A DNA stretch of 5,409 nucleotides from Clostridiales bacterium (lineage in GTDB: Bacteria > Bacillota > Clostridia > Christensenellales > Aristaeellaceae): contig JAAYJP010000059.1 in assembly GCA_012522875.1 (NCBI GenBank), positions 1 to 5,409 on the forward strand, given 5' to 3'. The notes under the pieces are model-generated. The model searched no databases, was not told where the DNA came from, and saw only the letters and a list, made by a program, of their open reading frames with translations. A program made the position numbers and the translations under genes. How positions within the stretch are numbered: the first letter of the stretch is position 1; the number at the start of each line of letters is the position of its first letter. This document shows, piece by piece, positions 5,164 to 5,409 of the stretch.

Positions 5164-5409
5164 TCAGTTGCGCGGATTGTTGAAGATTTTGTCCCTGCGC
5201 CCTTCATAGGGCGCTTTGATGATCAGCGGTTTCAGATACGCCGCTACCTTTTCCACGCCGTCCCCCACGCTCATGGTCACGTCTTCATGCTCATAGCTCA
5301 GCACATAGTCGTATCCCACCATGGCAAGCTCCGTCATGACCTTTTTCCACGGCACGCTGCCCCATCCGGGAATGCGGAAGCGGAACGCCCGGTCCAGCCG
5401 CTGCCAGTC
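5164..5409 (-). CDS. Sugar phosphate isomerase/epimerase family protein, C-terminal fragment (5' end beyond the window)
   Basis: The frame is open from the right edge to a TGA at 5166-5164, giving the last 81 residues of a longer protein (family members are usually about 270-320 aa). The fragment contains a PGWGSVPWKKV segment (residues 15-25) and then GYDYVLSYEHED (32-43), followed by GVEKVAAYLKP (51-61). This is the usual ending of AP-endonuclease-2-type TIM barrels (IolE/IolI, tagatose 3-epimerase-like enzymes). In that family the Glu at the end of the last strand (here E40 of YEHE) is a metal ligand, and the usual role is isomerising or epimerising a sugar or sugar phosphate in the cytoplasm. 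An internal GTG at 5355-5353 could be misread as a start, but the frame continues upstream with family-like sequence (FRFRIPGWG). It lies 20 bp upstream of the dehydrogenase, so it is probably co-transcribed with it. The family is clear; the substrate is not. Confidence 0.85.
   Translation of the reverse strand, partial: DWQRLDRAFRFRIPGWGSVPWKKVMTELAMVGYDYVLSYEHEDVTMSVGDGVEKVAAYLKPLIIKAPYEGRRDKIFNNPRN

Noticed and set aside
5164..5355. Short stand-alone gene starting at the GTG at 5355
   Set aside because: The frame is open upstream to the window edge and continues with isomerase-family sequence, so this is the end of a longer gene.
1..5409. Mobile elements, CRISPR arrays, tRNA or rRNA genes
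   Set aside because: No transposase motifs, terminal inverted repeats, regularly spaced repeats or RNA-gene sequences were seen. Almost all of the window is explained by the six minus-strand coding regions.

Overview
The window is a stretch of one carbohydrate-catabolism operon. All six genes lie on the minus strand, so it is transcribed from right to left. In transcription order they are: the C-terminal end of a sugar-phosphate isomerase/epimerase-type TIM barrel (cut by the right edge), a zinc-dependent medium-chain (MDR) polyol/sugar dehydrogenase, a xylulokinase-like FGGY kinase, a 1-phosphofructokinase/LacC-like PfkB kinase, a small zinc-dependent class II (FucA/AraD-type) aldolase, and a rhamnulokinase-like FGGY kinase cut by the left edge. 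Spacing is tight throughout: 20 bp, 68 bp, a 4-bp ATGA overlap, 17 bp and 11 bp. No promoter, transporter or regulator is visible, so both ends of the operon are outside the window.

The DNA is GC-rich. Several genes have strong purine-rich Shine-Dalgarno sequences (for example AGGGAGG and GGGGAGG), and one gene appears to start with TTG. Together with the families present, this suggests a GC-rich member of the Bacillota, perhaps a gut Clostridia lineage. That is a weak inference, since no marker gene is present. The high GC also creates long antisense open frames on the plus strand. These are shadows of the minus-strand genes.

A plausible reading is a polyol or uncommon-sugar degradation route. 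The dehydrogenase and the isomerase/epimerase would give a ketose, kinases would phosphorylate it, and the class II aldolase would split a ketose 1-phosphate into dihydroxyacetone phosphate plus an aldehyde. The unusual point is three sugar kinases (two different FGGY subfamilies plus one PfkB) around a single aldolase. Two coherent modules are visible: the FGGY kinase translationally coupled to the 1-PFK-like kinase (possible sequential phosphorylation), and the aldolase followed by the RhaB-like kinase (as in rhamnose or fucose pathways). Several enzymes have non-canonical residues in substrate-facing or cofactor motifs, which argues against simply naming this a rhamnose, fucose, xylose or tagatose operon. 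The substrate cannot be read from the sequence.

The only notable non-coding stretch is the 68-bp gap between the dehydrogenase and the xylulokinase-like gene. It holds a 10-bp stem-loop followed by TTTT, then the strong ribosome-binding site that places the kinase start at a TTG codon.
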